A stretch of DNA of 64,000 bases from Streptomyces coeruleorubidus (GCF_028885415.1 NZ_CP118527.1:9300001-9364000), one strand, 5' to 3'; shown: positions 1 to 8,275, counted from the first letter of the stretch. Numbers and translations are program-made. Notes: a model not told the origin generated them from the letters alone.

Positions 1-89
1 GGCAGGGGCTGGACAGGCAGCGGCAGCGAGGATGGCCTACTCGGTGGTCGGCTTGAACTCACGCCGGAGGAGGGGCGACCGTGATCGTT

Positions 90-108
90 GTCACACACGA
101 AGTGTGAC
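90..108. promoter_or_regulatory. Inverted repeat upstream of the LysE-type gene
   Basis: GTCACAC and GTGTGAC are perfect inverted 7-bp arms around a 5-bp centre, 23 bp before the exporter start codon. Size and position fit an operator for a dimeric regulator. There is no following T-run, so a terminator is less likely. The regulator is unknown. Confidence 0.4.
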
Positions 109-131
109 GGTTCCACAGCAGACTGACCCTC

Positions 132-749
132 ATGTGGACGCAGATTGCCGCGGCGGCCGGAGTGCTCGCCCTGTTGACCGTGGTGCCGGGGCCGGACATG
201 GCCGTGGTCACCAAGCGCGCGATCGCCTCCGGCAGGTCGGAGGGCCTGCGCACCGCCGCCGGTATCACCACCGGGCTACTGGTGTGGGGCGTGTTCACCG
301 TCGTCGGGCTCGCGGCGGTCCTTGAGACCTCGGCGGAGGCGTACTTTATTCTCAAGATTTTGGGTGCCGCGTACTTGGCTTTCCTCGGTCTACAGGCCCT
401 GTGGCAAAGCCGCCGCTCCGCGCCGAGGACTGCCGAGCCGACGGCCACTGGCTCCGGGCGCGCGTACCTGACGGGCCTGACCACCAATGTCCTGAACCCG
501 AAGATCGCCGTGTTCTACACCGGTCTACTTCCGACCCTGGCCCCGGACGGACTGCCCACGGCGGTCGGCATGGGGGTGCTGGTGCTGTTGCACGCGGCAC
601 TGACCCTGACCTGGCTCGGCAGCTACGTCTACCTCGTCTCCAGGGCGCGCTCGGTCTTCGAACGGCCCCGCGTCCGGCGCCTGCTGGACCGAGTGACGGG
701 CGTGGTGCTCATCGGCTTCGGGGTGCGGGTGGCTTCGGAAGCCAACTGA
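132..749 (+). CDS. LysE/RhtB family amino-acid exporter
   Basis: The 205-residue length and hydrophobicity match the LysE/RhtB efflux family, which exports amino acids or related metabolites across the cytoplasmic membrane. The first helix carries the family-typical VPGPDMAVV motif (about residues 17-26). Further hydrophobic segments lie near residues 40-60, 75-95, 145-168 and 185-202. A polar, Arg-rich stretch after residue 95 (QSRRSAPRTAEP) is a cytoplasmic loop. The ATG has only a weak ribosome-binding site. A 7-bp inverted repeat lies just upstream. The next gene (MOSC) starts 30 bp after the stop, so the two may be co-transcribed. The exported substrate cannot be deduced. Confidence 0.85.
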   Translation: MWTQIAAAAGVLALLTVVPGPDMAVVTKRAIASGRSEGLRTAAGITTGLLVWGVFTVVGLAAVLETSAEAYFILKILGAAYLAFLGLQALWQSRRSAPRTAEPTATGSGRAYLTGLTTNVLNPKIAVFYTGLLPTLAPDGLPTAVGMGVLVLLHAALTLTWLGSYVYLVSRARSVFERPRVRRLLDRVTGVVLIGFGVRVASEAN

Positions 750-779
750 GGAGCAACTCATCATGGGAGGGATGGACGC

Positions 780-1496
780 ATGGGCAGGGTGCTCGGCACG
801 ATAGAGCGGATCTGGCGGTACCCGATCAAATCCACCGGTGGTGAGCCGTTGGACGAGGTCGCCGTCGATGCCCGAGGCCTCGTCGGCGACCGGCTCTACG
901 CGGTGCGGGATGCCGAGGGCAAGTTCGGCTCGGGCAAGAACACGCGTCGCTTCCGGCGGATGCCGGGACTGTTACAGCTGCGGTCCCGGTACCCCGGGGG
1001 AGCAGTTACAAGGGTTCCTGAGCTGCTGGACCCGGACGGCGTGCCGGTATTGGATCCCACCACCTACGTGCGGCGTTATCTGGACCGGAACGACGTCGAA
1101 GTGGCTCGCGAGGGCACGGTCTCGCATTTCGACCAGCTCCCACTCAGCCTCCTGACCACCGCCACCCTTGACTGGGTCCGCGCGGCCGTTCCAGGCGTGC
1201 CCGTCGACGAGCGCCGCTTCCGGCCGAACCTGCTGGTGCGGACACCGCCGGGCACACCTGCGTTCGTGGAGGACGAGTGGTTCGGCAGCGCTGCCCGCAT
1301 CGGTGGCACTCTGCGCATACGGTTCGAACGTTCCAGCGAACGGTGCGTGATGACCAACGAGGCCCAGCAGGACCTGCCGCACTCCCCGCTGATCCTGCGA
1401 GCCATCGCGCAGGCACATGACATGCGGCTGGACGCACTGGCCACGGTTGCACAGCCGGGGCGTGTGCGACTCGGGGACACTGTCGAACTCACCTGA
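780..1496 (+). CDS. MOSC domain protein (first of two)
   Basis: The 238-residue protein starts with an N-terminal MOSC beta-barrel region (WRYPIKSTGGE, about residues 12-22), followed by the GLVGDRLYAV segment. Its C-terminal MOSC core contains the conserved Cys in SERCVMTNEAQ (about residue 190), the residue that holds sulfur or cofactor in characterised MOSC proteins. The family includes the molybdenum-cofactor sulfurase C-terminal domain and mARC/YiiM-type proteins; no iron-sulfur or PLP domain is fused here. The ATG at 780 is preceded by GGGAGGG at 8-bp spacing. A paralogue lies 190 bp downstream in the same direction. Substrate unknown; a role in detoxification or molybdenum-dependent redox chemistry is only family-level inference. 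Confidence 0.8.
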   Translation: MGRVLGTIERIWRYPIKSTGGEPLDEVAVDARGLVGDRLYAVRDAEGKFGSGKNTRRFRRMPGLLQLRSRYPGGAVTRVPELLDPDGVPVLDPTTYVRRYLDRNDVEVAREGTVSHFDQLPLSLLTTATLDWVRAAVPGVPVDERRFRPNLLVRTPPGTPAFVEDEWFGSAARIGGTLRIRFERSSERCVMTNEAQQDLPHSPLILRAIAQAHDMRLDALATVAQPGRVRLGDTVELT

Positions 1497-1683
1497 TCCA
1501 CTCCGGTACTTCCGAGAAAGGGGGGCGTCGAAGGCGAAGTCGGCCAACGCCGCCGCCACCACCTGGTGCCCGTCCCCGACGGCACCGTCGCCGAGTACTT
1601 CGCCATCGAGAAACTCTTGTGAGACGCCATCACCCTGATCTGAAACGCACCCGGGGCGGTGTGGCAGCGCCCATGATTGATCC

Positions 1684-2532
1684 ATGGGAATTGTGACGGC
1701 GTTACGCCGGTATCCGGTGAAGTCCATGGTCGGCGAGGCTCTGACAAGCGTGGCGGTCACCGAACGCGGGCTGTGCGGAGACCGGGTGTCCGCCGTTCTC
1801 GACGATGCGGGCACCGTCGGCAGCGCCAAACACCCCCGCAAGTGGGGCCCGTTGCTCCGCTGCCGCAGCAGGTTGACCAGCACCGACACGGTCGTGGTCG
1901 AGCTGCCGGACGGAATCGTTCTGTCGGTCGGAGACCCTGACCTGGACGCGCGGCTGTCCAAGCTGCTGGGCCGCCCCGTTTCCTTGTCGGCCAACCCACA
2001 GGAGCACGGCGGCGCGCTCGAGCGGGCAGTGCCCGAATACGAGGGCGGTGTCCCAGACACCGTGCGGAGCACAGCAACCACCGACGCTACTGGAGCGGCC
2101 ATCACCTCCGGCCAGGTCGCACCGGGGACCTTCTTCGACTACGGCACAGTCCACCTCGTCACCACAACCGCCCTCGCGCGCCTGCGGGCCACGTACCCCA
2201 CCGGAGACTTCGACCCGCGCCGCTTCCGGCCCAACCTGGTTGTCGACACGCCCGACGGGCCAGGTTTCCCCGAGGACGCCTGGATACATTCCCGTTTACG
2301 CATCGGCGAGGCTCTCTTCCGGGCCGTGGTGCCCACACCCCGGTGCGTGATCCCCACGCTCGCTCAGGAGGAGTTGCCACCCGACCCCGGCATCATGCGT
2401 GCGGTCGCCCGCGAGCACCGCATACCAGTCTTCGACCTGGGCCGGCTGTCGTGCGTCGGGGTATACCTGGAGGTCCTGGAACCCGGCACGGTCCGGATCG
2501 GCGACTCGGTCACCAGACTGGGCAACTTGTGA
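1684..2532 (+). CDS. MOSC domain protein (second of two)
   Basis: The 282-residue paralogue has the same order of elements as the preceding gene: RRYPVKSMVGE near the N-terminus, GLCGDRVSAV, DPRRFRPNLVVDTP in the core, and the conserved Cys in PRCVIPTLAQ (about residue 222). It has a longer middle insert (about residues 100-140) than its neighbour. The two copies are diverged enough that this is an old duplication or two separate subfamilies. The ATG at 1684 fits the conserved N-terminus, although no strong Shine-Dalgarno sequence precedes it. The 187-bp gap between the two genes holds no gene I recognise. Confidence 0.8.
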   Translation: MGIVTALRRYPVKSMVGEALTSVAVTERGLCGDRVSAVLDDAGTVGSAKHPRKWGPLLRCRSRLTSTDTVVVELPDGIVLSVGDPDLDARLSKLLGRPVSLSANPQEHGGALERAVPEYEGGVPDTVRSTATTDATGAAITSGQVAPGTFFDYGTVHLVTTTALARLRATYPTGDFDPRRFRPNLVVDTPDGPGFPEDAWIHSRLRIGEALFRAVVPTPRCVIPTLAQEELPPDPGIMRAVAREHRIPVFDLGRLSCVGVYLEVLEPGTVRIGDSVTRLGNL

Positions 2533-2560
2533 CCAGCGCCCATTGACTCGTTCACGACGG

Positions 2561-2757
2561 GCCTCGAAGAGCGTCGACGCTCCGAACAGCAGATCAGGCC
2601 GCCTTCCCGCAGGAGAAATCTCTGCGGGCTTCGACTCCCGCCATCGTGGGCCGGCTCACGGCTCACCTTCGGCGGCAACATCATCGAGACGGGCACCGAG
2701 TCCTGCCGGCTCGCCAGCACCAAGGCCCGAGCGGCGCAGGACACTGCCACCAGCTGA
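2561..2757 (+). pseudogene. istB remnant (IS21 family)
   Basis: The DNA encodes two pieces of an IstB ATPase. One matches the EERRRSERRIKAAQFPREKS region of the intact copy at 53086-53859. The other is its C-terminus (LTFGGNIIETGTES, then a stop at 2755-2757). Everything between is gone, including Walker A and B, so this is dead. It shows that an IS21-type element once lay next to the MOSC genes. The same C-terminal motif also occurs in the truncated copy at 27759-28253. Confidence 0.7.
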
Positions 2758-2788
2758 CGGTGCTTGCCCCATGACGGGGTTTCGCCTC

Positions 2789-3355
2789 TCACCCGCGCGT
2801 GCGGCGCCGGTAGTAGTGCACAGTCACCACACCCAGCAGCGGGCCCCAGGCGGCCACAGGCAGATAGCAGGCGGTCAGGAGCCAGCTGCCCCACTGAGTG
2901 ATGTCCATCTGAGCGTGCAAGGTCGTCCAGACAAGCAATACTCCGTAGATGCCGCAGGCGAGTGCGCCGAACGCCGCCGGGATGACCGCGGCACGTACCG
3001 GGACCGGACGGCCTCCGAGATGCGGCAGCCAACGCGGCCACACTTCTCCCCACGGCCGCACCAACCCGAATGTCAGCCAGGCCAGACCTTCTTGGGCCAG
3101 CGACAGCACAGGCAGGACCAGCAGGCCCCAGCCGGGCAGGAGCATCGCATCGTACTCGGACTGTCCGAGTCCAAGCGGAACACCCAGCACGGCGGCGAGG
3201 CGCCACAAAGCCGACGGCAGAGACACCCAGACGACCGCTGCCGCCGCACGTCGTGCCCAGGCCGGGACGCCCGGGGCCGTCCGATCCGATGCGCGGTCGG
3301 ATAAGTGCTTTCCTTCGGTCGGCACGTTGCCGGAGAAGGGAAGAGTGGTGGGCAT
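2789..3355 (-). CDS. Membrane protein, paralogue of 5831-6427
   Basis: A polytopic membrane protein of 188 residues. An open frame continues upstream, but the ATG at 3355 has a good GAGGAG ribosome-binding site. The sequence shows LPSALWRLAA in the first membrane segment, RPWGEVWPRWLPHLGGRPVP between segments 2 and 3, AAVIPAA in segment 3, and WGPLLGVVTVHYYRRR at the end. All four blocks recur in the same order in the gene at 5831-6427, so the two are paralogues. They are oriented head to head with the IS5-type unit in between. Function is unknown. Four hydrophobic segments and a short basic C-terminal tail suggest a small inner-membrane protein. Confidence 0.7.
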   Translation of the reverse strand: MPTTLPFSGNVPTEGKHLSDRASDRTAPGVPAWARRAAAAVVWVSLPSALWRLAAVLGVPLGLGQSEYDAMLLPGWGLLVLPVLSLAQEGLAWLTFGLVRPWGEVWPRWLPHLGGRPVPVRAAVIPAAFGALACGIYGVLLVWTTLHAQMDITQWGSWLLTACYLPVAAWGPLLGVVTVHYYRRRTRG

Positions 3356-3581
3356 GCGGCACGCTCCTCGATCAGCGATGTCGTCCGATGCCCTTGATGC
3401 TTTCGCAGGCCCCGCCGCCCGGCCTCCGGCCATGGCATGAACACCATCCGCCACACGGGGTAACCGCATGGCCGCCCTATCAACCCCGTGGATCACTGAG
3501 CGGACCAGAGAGCGATTCCTGCGTTGTGGAGTGCCGCCATACGGCATCGCGGCGGCCGGTGCGCAGCAACCTGTCGGCATA

Positions 3582-3597
3582 AGAACTCCTAACGAAA
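3582..3597. repeat. Left 16-bp terminal inverted repeat of the IS5-type unit
   Basis: AGAACTCCTAACGAAA is the exact reverse complement of 5573-5588. If TAA is taken as the target duplication (3581-3583 and 5588-5590), the repeat proper is 15 bp. The stop codon of the passenger reductase gene lies inside this repeat. Confidence 0.8.
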
Positions 3598-4272
3598 AGC
3601 CTTTTCGGCGTCTTCTGGTTCCTCATGTCTCGGCCCGGCGGCATAGGCCAGCGGGGGTGCGATTGCTTGAGCATCGGCTCCCTCGCCGACCCATAGCCCG
3701 ATGAAGAGCGCGGCGGTCGCTTCCAGGAGTCCCGCTCGTTCGAGACCGCCGCCCGCCACGGGCTCGCAGCCGGCGTGCCGCACCAACTGGTGTACGAGCG
3801 CGAGGGCCGTTTCGTCGTCTCCGCAGACCGGAATGGCCAGTGGCCGCCCGTCGAAGATGGGCGGCGACATGCGCCACACATCCTCGTGGCAGAGATTAAA
3901 CGCCTTGATCACATGAGTTCCCGGTGCCGCCGCGGCCAGTTGCTGTGCGGCTGAGAGACCGCCCTGTGTCAGCAGCCGGAAGCCCGGACCAATCGGATTG
4001 GAACAGTCGATCAGCACCTTGCCGTCCAGGACCGCCCGCAGTTCCCTCGCCACGCGCGCCCCCGCGCCGAAGGGCAGCGCGGCCAGCACCACCTGACCGA
4101 ACTCGGCCGCCTCGCGGAGACTGGCAGGCTTCGCGCTGCCCCCGAGGTGCGTCGCGAGCCGCTCCGTCTTGTGCACGTCCCGCCCTCCGATGGCCACGTC
4201 GTGCCCGGCCCGGACCCAGTGGGTGGCAAGCGCTTCCGCCATGTTGCCCGTGCCCAGTACGCCGATTCTCAT
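3589..4272 (-). CDS. NADP-dependent F420 reductase-like oxidoreductase (passenger)
   Basis: A 227-residue Rossmann-fold protein. The N-terminus GVLGTGNMAEALA (residues 4-16) is a GxGxxA dinucleotide-binding loop, followed by GGRD after strand 2, the site that often selects NADP. DCSNPIGPG (near residue 100) and the HVIKAFNL motif are characteristic of the NADPH:F420 oxidoreductase/NADP oxidoreductase family. The ATG at 4272 follows a GGAGG ribosome-binding site, although the frame is open further upstream. It is divergent from an HxlR regulator 73 bp away, a common pairing that suggests control by it. Its stop codon sits in the terminal repeat of the IS5-type unit. Whether F420 or another substrate is reduced is unknown. 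Confidence 0.8.
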   Translation of the reverse strand: MRIGVLGTGNMAEALATHWVRAGHDVAIGGRDVHKTERLATHLGGSAKPASLREAAEFGQVVLAALPFGAGARVARELRAVLDGKVLIDCSNPIGPGFRLLTQGGLSAAQQLAAAAPGTHVIKAFNLCHEDVWRMSPPIFDGRPLAIPVCGDDETALALVHQLVRHAGCEPVAGGGLERAGLLEATAALFIGLWVGEGADAQAIAPPLAYAAGPRHEEPEDAEKAFR

Positions 4273-4331
4273 CACGCATTCCTCCCAGGACCTGCTCGGA
4301 CCGTTCGCAACGACGCTAGAGGGCCCCTCGG

Positions 4332-4345
4332 GCACCATTTGGTAC
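4332..4345. promoter_or_regulatory. Candidate HxlR operator
   Basis: GCACCATTTGGTAC is a near-perfect palindrome with one mismatched pair. It sits between the divergent reductase and hxlR starts and immediately before the GTG of hxlR. HxlR/DUF24 regulators bind short palindromes of this general form (GTAC-type half sites), usually autoregulating and controlling a divergent redox gene. Confidence 0.45.
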
Positions 4346-4717
4346 GTGACGACCGACGCCTTCCTCGCCGACTGCCGTGCCCGCCTCGCCTTCGACCTCC
4401 TCTCCAACACCTGGAACCCCGTCGTGCTCTGGGCACTGCGGGTCGGTCCCAGACGCCCGGTCGAATTACGCGAGCAGATCGGGGGAATCAGCTCCAAGGT
4501 CCTCACCGAGACGCTGCGGCGCCTGCAGTCCAAGGGACTGGTGGACCGGCAGGCCCACCCCGGAGCGCCACCGCGAGTTGAGTACCAACTCACCACCCTG
4601 GGGCGGACTTTGCTGGCACCCATCGACGCTGTTGGAGCATGGGCCTTCGAGCACGGCGATGAAGTCATGGCTGCCCAGGAAGCCGAATGCACCACCACCA
4701 AGTCCCCCTCAGAGTGA
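4346..4717 (+). CDS. HxlR family transcriptional regulator (passenger)
   Basis: A 123-residue winged-helix protein. LLSNTWNPVVLWAL (about residues 17-30), the recognition region GISSKVLTETLRRLQSKGLV and the wing VEYQLTTLGRTL are HxlR hallmarks. The start is placed at GTG 4346 because family members begin a few residues before the helix. There is no ribosome-binding site, so translation may be leaderless. A Cys lies at about residue 10 (FLADCRARL), near where redox-sensing members keep their reactive Cys. The gene diverges from the reductase and is convergent with the transposase, whose stop it overlaps. It probably controls the reductase. Confidence 0.8.
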   Translation: MTTDAFLADCRARLAFDLLSNTWNPVVLWALRVGPRRPVELREQIGGISSKVLTETLRRLQSKGLVDRQAHPGAPPRVEYQLTTLGRTLLAPIDAVGAWAFEHGDEVMAAQEAECTTTKSPSE

Positions 4718-5538
4718 GCGCAGACGTCTCCAGCAGATGTGTGCGCACCCGAGGGTGAGGAAGGCTTCGTGGATGTCGTCGCGGATCTCCCAACGAATCC
4801 GTAAGCGGCGGAACCAGTGCAGATGGGCAAAGGCGCGCTCGACGACCCAGCGTTGGGTGCCGAGCCCGGAGCCGTGCTCGGTGCCCCGGCGCGCGATCAG
4901 AGGCTTCACGCCGAGATCCCAGACCAAGCGCCGGTACTTGTCGTGGTCGTAGCCGCGGTCGGCGAGCACCATGTCCGGGCGGCGCCGGGGCCGTCCGCGC
5001 TTGCCGCGCACGGGCGGCACGGCCTGGAGGAGTGGGATCAGCTGGGTGACGTCGTTGCGGTTGCCGCCGGTCAGGGTGGCGGCGAGGGGGATGCCGGTGG
5101 CGTCGGTGATCAGATGATGCTTGCTGCCCGTCCTGCCCCGGTCGACGGGGCTTCGTCCGGTCTTGGCTCCCCTTTTAACGCCCGGATGTGGGAGCCGTCG
5201 ACGGCCGCCCCGGAGAAGTCCAGGGCGTTCGCGCTGCGCAGCTCGGCCAGCAGGACCTCGTGGAGCCGGGGCCACACCCCGGCCTCGGTCCAGTCGGCCA
5301 GGCGCCGCCAGCAGGTCATCCCCGATCCGAAGCCGAGTTCCTGCGGCAGATGCTCCCAGGAGATCCCGGTGTGCAGGACGAACAGGATGCCCTGGAACAC
5401 CAGCCTGTCCGGATGCCGTTTGCGTCCCGGATGTCGGATCCGGCGCTCCACCTTGGGCAGCAGAGGCTCGATCACCGCCCACAGGTCGTCGCCAACTTCC
5501 CACGGCTTCGGCCGCGCCACTCCGCACCCCCAGATCAT
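4709..5538 (-). CDS. IS5-family transposase, two frames joined by -1 frameshift
   Basis: Reading starts at ATG 5538. The first frame runs to about 5170 and carries the N-terminal domain and the first catalytic Asp (AAVDGSHIRA). The sequence TTAAAAGGGGAG (minus strand, slippery AAAAGGGG at 5169-5176) then allows a -1 shift into the frame that ends at 4709. That frame holds the second Asp (MVLADRGYD) and the catalytic Glu (RWVVERAF). The product is 276 residues, normal for the family. No other damage is seen, so the transposase may be active. The first frame alone would give a 142-residue N-terminal protein. Confidence 0.85.
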
Positions 5539-5572
5539 CAGTCCCGAAGTGATCCAACCACCTCGTAGATCA

Positions 5573-5588
5573 TTTCGTTAGGAGTTCT
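5573..5588. repeat. Right 16-bp terminal inverted repeat of the IS5-type unit
   Basis: TTTCGTTAGGAGTTCT, exact reverse complement of 3582-3597. It lies about 35 bp upstream of the transposase start, the normal position for the transposase-proximal end. TAA follows directly, matching the TAA at the left end. Confidence 0.8.
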
Positions 5589-5662
5589 AAGGGGGAGTCC
5601 GGGTCGGCTGGGCAGGCCGGAGAGCGGGTCGCGGCGGGCGGCGAGACCCAGGTTTGCGCAGT

Positions 5663-5682
5663 CCGCCCGCTTTACCGGGCGG
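5663..5682. terminator. GC-rich hairpin, possible terminator
   Basis: CCGCCCG and CGGGCGG form a perfect 7-bp stem with a CTTTAC loop, followed by GTCATTCTT further on. It lies in the 240-bp gap between the IS5-type unit and the next gene. It could also be an attenuator in that gene's leader. Confidence 0.35.
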
Positions 5683-5830
5683 CACCTGCCGTCATTCTTC
5701 GGTCGCACCGCCCGTCGGCCTTCAGGCGGAGCTGAGTTCAGCCCGCGGAGCGATCCTCGGTGGCACCCCTGGCTGGGATCTTCACTACTGAACGGGCTGG
5801 GCACCAGTCCACCGAAACCGAGGAGTGCAT

Positions 5831-6427
5831 ATGCAGTCGCTCCCGCACGTCGAAGAACTCATTGCCGCCCGTCCCGGACGACTCCGCGCCGCGTGGCGGG
5901 CGGCCCACCAGCCCGTTGCCGGAGTGTCTCGGCGGATGCAACTCGTGGCCTACGCCGTGCCGTTAACCGTCCTGCCCTCGAGTATCTGGCGGCTCCCGGT
6001 CGCGTTCGACGACGGGATCGGGGTCGGTGAGCGGGCGTACGTCGTTCTCCTGTCGATAATCTCCGAGATTTTCGCGTTCACCGCGATCGGCCTGATCGCC
6101 CGCTGGGGCGAGGTGTTCCCGCGCTGGGTCCCGTTCCTGCGCGGCCGCAGGGTCCCTACGAAGGCAGCGGTCATCCCGGCCGCCGTCGGGGCCACGATCC
6201 TCACCCTCCTGTTCACCGTCCTGTTCATTGCCTCTGAGATCAGGGGCACGACCATCCGAGGCGACGACCTGCCGGCCGGCTACCCGAGTCAGGCCACCGG
6301 CTGGGAGGCTGCCTGGTTCTATTTCTGCTACGCGCCGCTGATCCTTTGGGGGCCGCTGCTGGCCGTGCTGACCGTCGCGTACTGGAAGCGCCGTCGTGCG
6401 GCCGAGAAGATGACCGCGGCGGCATGA
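5831..6427 (+). CDS. Membrane protein, paralogue of 2789-3355
   Basis: A 198-residue protein with at least four hydrophobic segments (about residues 45-65, 75-95, 120-140 and 165-190). It shares LPSSIWRLPV, RWGEVFPRWVPFLRGRRVP, AAVIPAA and WGPLLAVLTVAYWKRRR with the gene at 2789-3355. ATG 5831 is preferred over the in-frame GTG at 5825 because GAGGAG ends 6 bp before it. The basic N-terminus (RPGRLRAAWRAAH) is unlike its paralogue. Function is unknown. The pair were probably divergent neighbours before the IS5-type unit inserted between them. Confidence 0.75.
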   Translation: MQSLPHVEELIAARPGRLRAAWRAAHQPVAGVSRRMQLVAYAVPLTVLPSSIWRLPVAFDDGIGVGERAYVVLLSIISEIFAFTAIGLIARWGEVFPRWVPFLRGRRVPTKAAVIPAAVGATILTLLFTVLFIASEIRGTTIRGDDLPAGYPSQATGWEAAWFYFCYAPLILWGPLLAVLTVAYWKRRRAAEKMTAAA

Positions 6428-6633
6428 GTACCGGGAAACGGTCGTCTACCGACGCCTGCCTCGGTGATAACGAACGTGGCGCTCCGCGGCCTCTTCCGTC
6501 GGCGGACTGACCGGGCAAGCCGAAAGGGCCCCTGGGCAAGCCTCACCCGAACGGGGGCTTGCCCTGGTCGTCCCGTCGGCGCTGGGCTGGACCCCGCGGG
6601 CCGAACAGCCCGGTCGCGGCGAAGGGGGAACGG

Positions 6634-7309
6634 ATGCGCAGCTTCGAGTCGGGACAGACGGTGGTACGGCGCGACGTGAACCGCTCCGGCCGCGTGTGGA
6701 GCGAGCACACGCTGCGCGTCGTCGGCGACACGAGCGAGGCCCTGGTGGCGGCCTGTCCGCCGGGAGCCCGAGACCCGCTGGCCCGCCCTGTACGTCAAGG
6801 CCCGTGTGGACGGCGACCGTGCGGTGCGCAAGGAGGCGTTCGACGCGCTGGCGTGTGGCATGTGGGAGTTGGCGGCCGCGGTGTGGCAGGAGACCGAGTT
6901 GCTGCTATGGAAGCCGCCGGCGGCGTGGTTCAGCGTCAACGCCTTCTACACCGTGGGCGGGTTGCGGAACTGGTACGTGAACTTCGAGCGCCCCACCGCT
7001 CGGACCGGCAATGGGCTCGACACCTTCGACCTCACATTGGACTTGGTCGCCGCCCCCGACCTGACCAGCTGGCAGTGGAAGGACGAAGACGAGTACGCGC
7101 ACGTGCGGCGGCTCGGCATCGTCAATGACACCGAGCACCAGGCCGTGGACGCTGCCCGTGACCAGGCCCTCGCGATGCTCGAGGAACGCTCTGGCCCGTT
7201 CGCCGACGCCGACTCGTGGTCGGCCTGGCGGTGGAACCCGGCCTGGCCCATCCCGAGCCTTCCGCGCCCTGCGGCGGCCGGACACGGGGTTGCATCGACA
7301 GGCGACTGA
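6634..7309 (+). pseudogene. DUF402 family protein, frameshifted
   Basis: ATG 6634 follows a good GGGGGA ribosome-binding site and opens with RSFESGQTVVRRDVNRSGR. Around 6765-6775 the frame breaks. The continuation (RWPALYVKARVDGDRA, then LLLWKPPAAWFSVNAFY) lies in another frame and runs to the stop at 7309. The conserved WKPPAAWFSVNAFY and the acidic DTFDLTLDLVAAPD block are DUF402 features. Members of this fold are nucleoside-phosphate hydrolases or RNA-binding proteins. One indel would restore a full-length protein of about 225 residues, so this could be either a recent pseudogene or an assembly error. Confidence 0.65.
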
Positions 7310-7420
7310 ACCGTTGCACGGTTGCCTCCAGTGGGGGACCGAAGGTGGGAGCCCGGAGCCCCCCCAACCGGTCACCCTCCATTCCGGCAGGTCAGCCCCG
7401 GTGGGCAAGCCGTTCGGACA

Positions 7421-7469
7421 CGATGACACCTCTTCCCCACGCGGCAGCCGAAGGGAAGAGGTGTCATCG
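7421..7469. repeat. 49-bp perfect stem-loop
   Basis: CGATGACACCTCTTCCC (7421-7437) and its exact reverse complement (7453-7469) enclose a 15-bp loop. A 17-bp perfect stem is far beyond chance. No T-run follows. It separates the DUF402 remnant from the DNA-ligase remnant and could be a bidirectional terminator or a relic of a small inverted-repeat element. Confidence 0.6.
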
Positions 7470-7639
7470 GTCGGGGCGGAACCGGTGCAGCGATTTGGAA
7501 ACCCACGCCTGGCAGCCCGATGAGTACGAGCACGACCTGGCGACAGAGATGCGCGCGGAAGGCGGAGCCAGCGCCCACGCCGTACGCGTCGGGCTGCGCG
7601 CGGCCGGCCTCGAGGTCTCCCCACGGGCGGCTCTCACCC

Positions 7640-8046
7640 GTCGCAGCGCGGTGCGCCGCGATCCTGGCTGGACCACTGAGATGCTGCCGGCATTTCCGGA
7701 GATCGAGGCCGGGGCCGCGCAGCTGCCGGACGCGACCGCCCTGGATGGCGAGCTGATCATATGGGACACCGCGGGCCGCCTCGCCGTCGAGCGGCTGCAG
7801 AACCGGCTTCAGCGGCGTGGCGCCGGGGCGGCCCGTGCGGCGGGCGAGTGCCGGCCCACTTCGTCGCGGTCGATCTGCTGCGGCTGTCCGGGACCGACAC
7901 GACCAGCTGGCCGTATCGGCGGCGCAGGACCGCGCTCGAGTCCGTGTTCGCCGCCTGCCGGCTGTCCGCCTCATGGGTGCTGTGCCCGTCGACCACCGAC
8001 CCGGACACCGTGAGCGAGTGGCTGACGTGGGCGTACCTCGGCGATG
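7640..8046 (+). pseudogene. ATP-dependent DNA ligase remnant
   Basis: Two frames carry ligase-like sequence in the right order. The first is MLPAFPEIEAGAAQLPDAT then LDGELIIWDTAGRLAVERLQ, corresponding to the adenylation-domain motif DGELV. The second, after a frameshift near 7830, is VPAHFVAVDLLRLSGTDTTS then WPYRRRRTALE. The nucleotidyl-Lys motif (ExKxDG) that should lie upstream is missing, as is the C-terminal OB-fold domain. This is a dead fragment of a LigC/LigD-type ATP-dependent ligase, which would act in non-homologous end joining. The surrounding DNA from 7470 to 7640 and 8047 to 8275 shows no gene I recognise. Confidence 0.55.
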
Positions 8047-8275
8047 AGGCTCGGCTGGACGGTGACGTACCGGAGCTTGTTCCCAGGGCTCCATCCGGCG
8101 CTGATCTGTATTCCCGTCCACGGATGCTCGGGCCCGCCGAGGCGTCAGCGCGGCCCCCGGCTCGCGCCGGCGCCGCGCGGCGGCGGGGCCCGGACGGGTG
8201 CGGCGAGGGCGAGCGGCACGGGGAGCTCCACCCGCCAAGGGTGACCCGGCACCGTGAATTAATGGGGGAGGCGCA

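Larger units (their letters stand above)
3584..5587 (-). mobile_element. IS5-family unit carrying two passenger genes
   Basis: A 2.0-kb unit bounded by perfect 15-16-bp inverted repeats and flanked by TAA on both sides, which fits the short A/T-containing target duplications of IS5-family elements. The transposase (4709-5538, minus) begins about 35 bp inside the right repeat, as in an ordinary IS5 element. An ordinary element would end just after its stop codon. Here no repeat is found there; the matching repeat is 1.1 kb further left, beyond an HxlR regulator and a reductase. The regulator's 3' end overlaps the transposase stop and the reductase stop lies in the left repeat, so the cargo fills the space exactly. 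This is best read as an IS with passenger genes. Confidence 0.7.

Noticed and set aside
1500..1683. Short coding-like tail (HHLVPVPDGTVAEYFAIEKL) between the MOSC genes
   Set aside because: About 25 residues without family resemblance; could be chance in GC-rich DNA.
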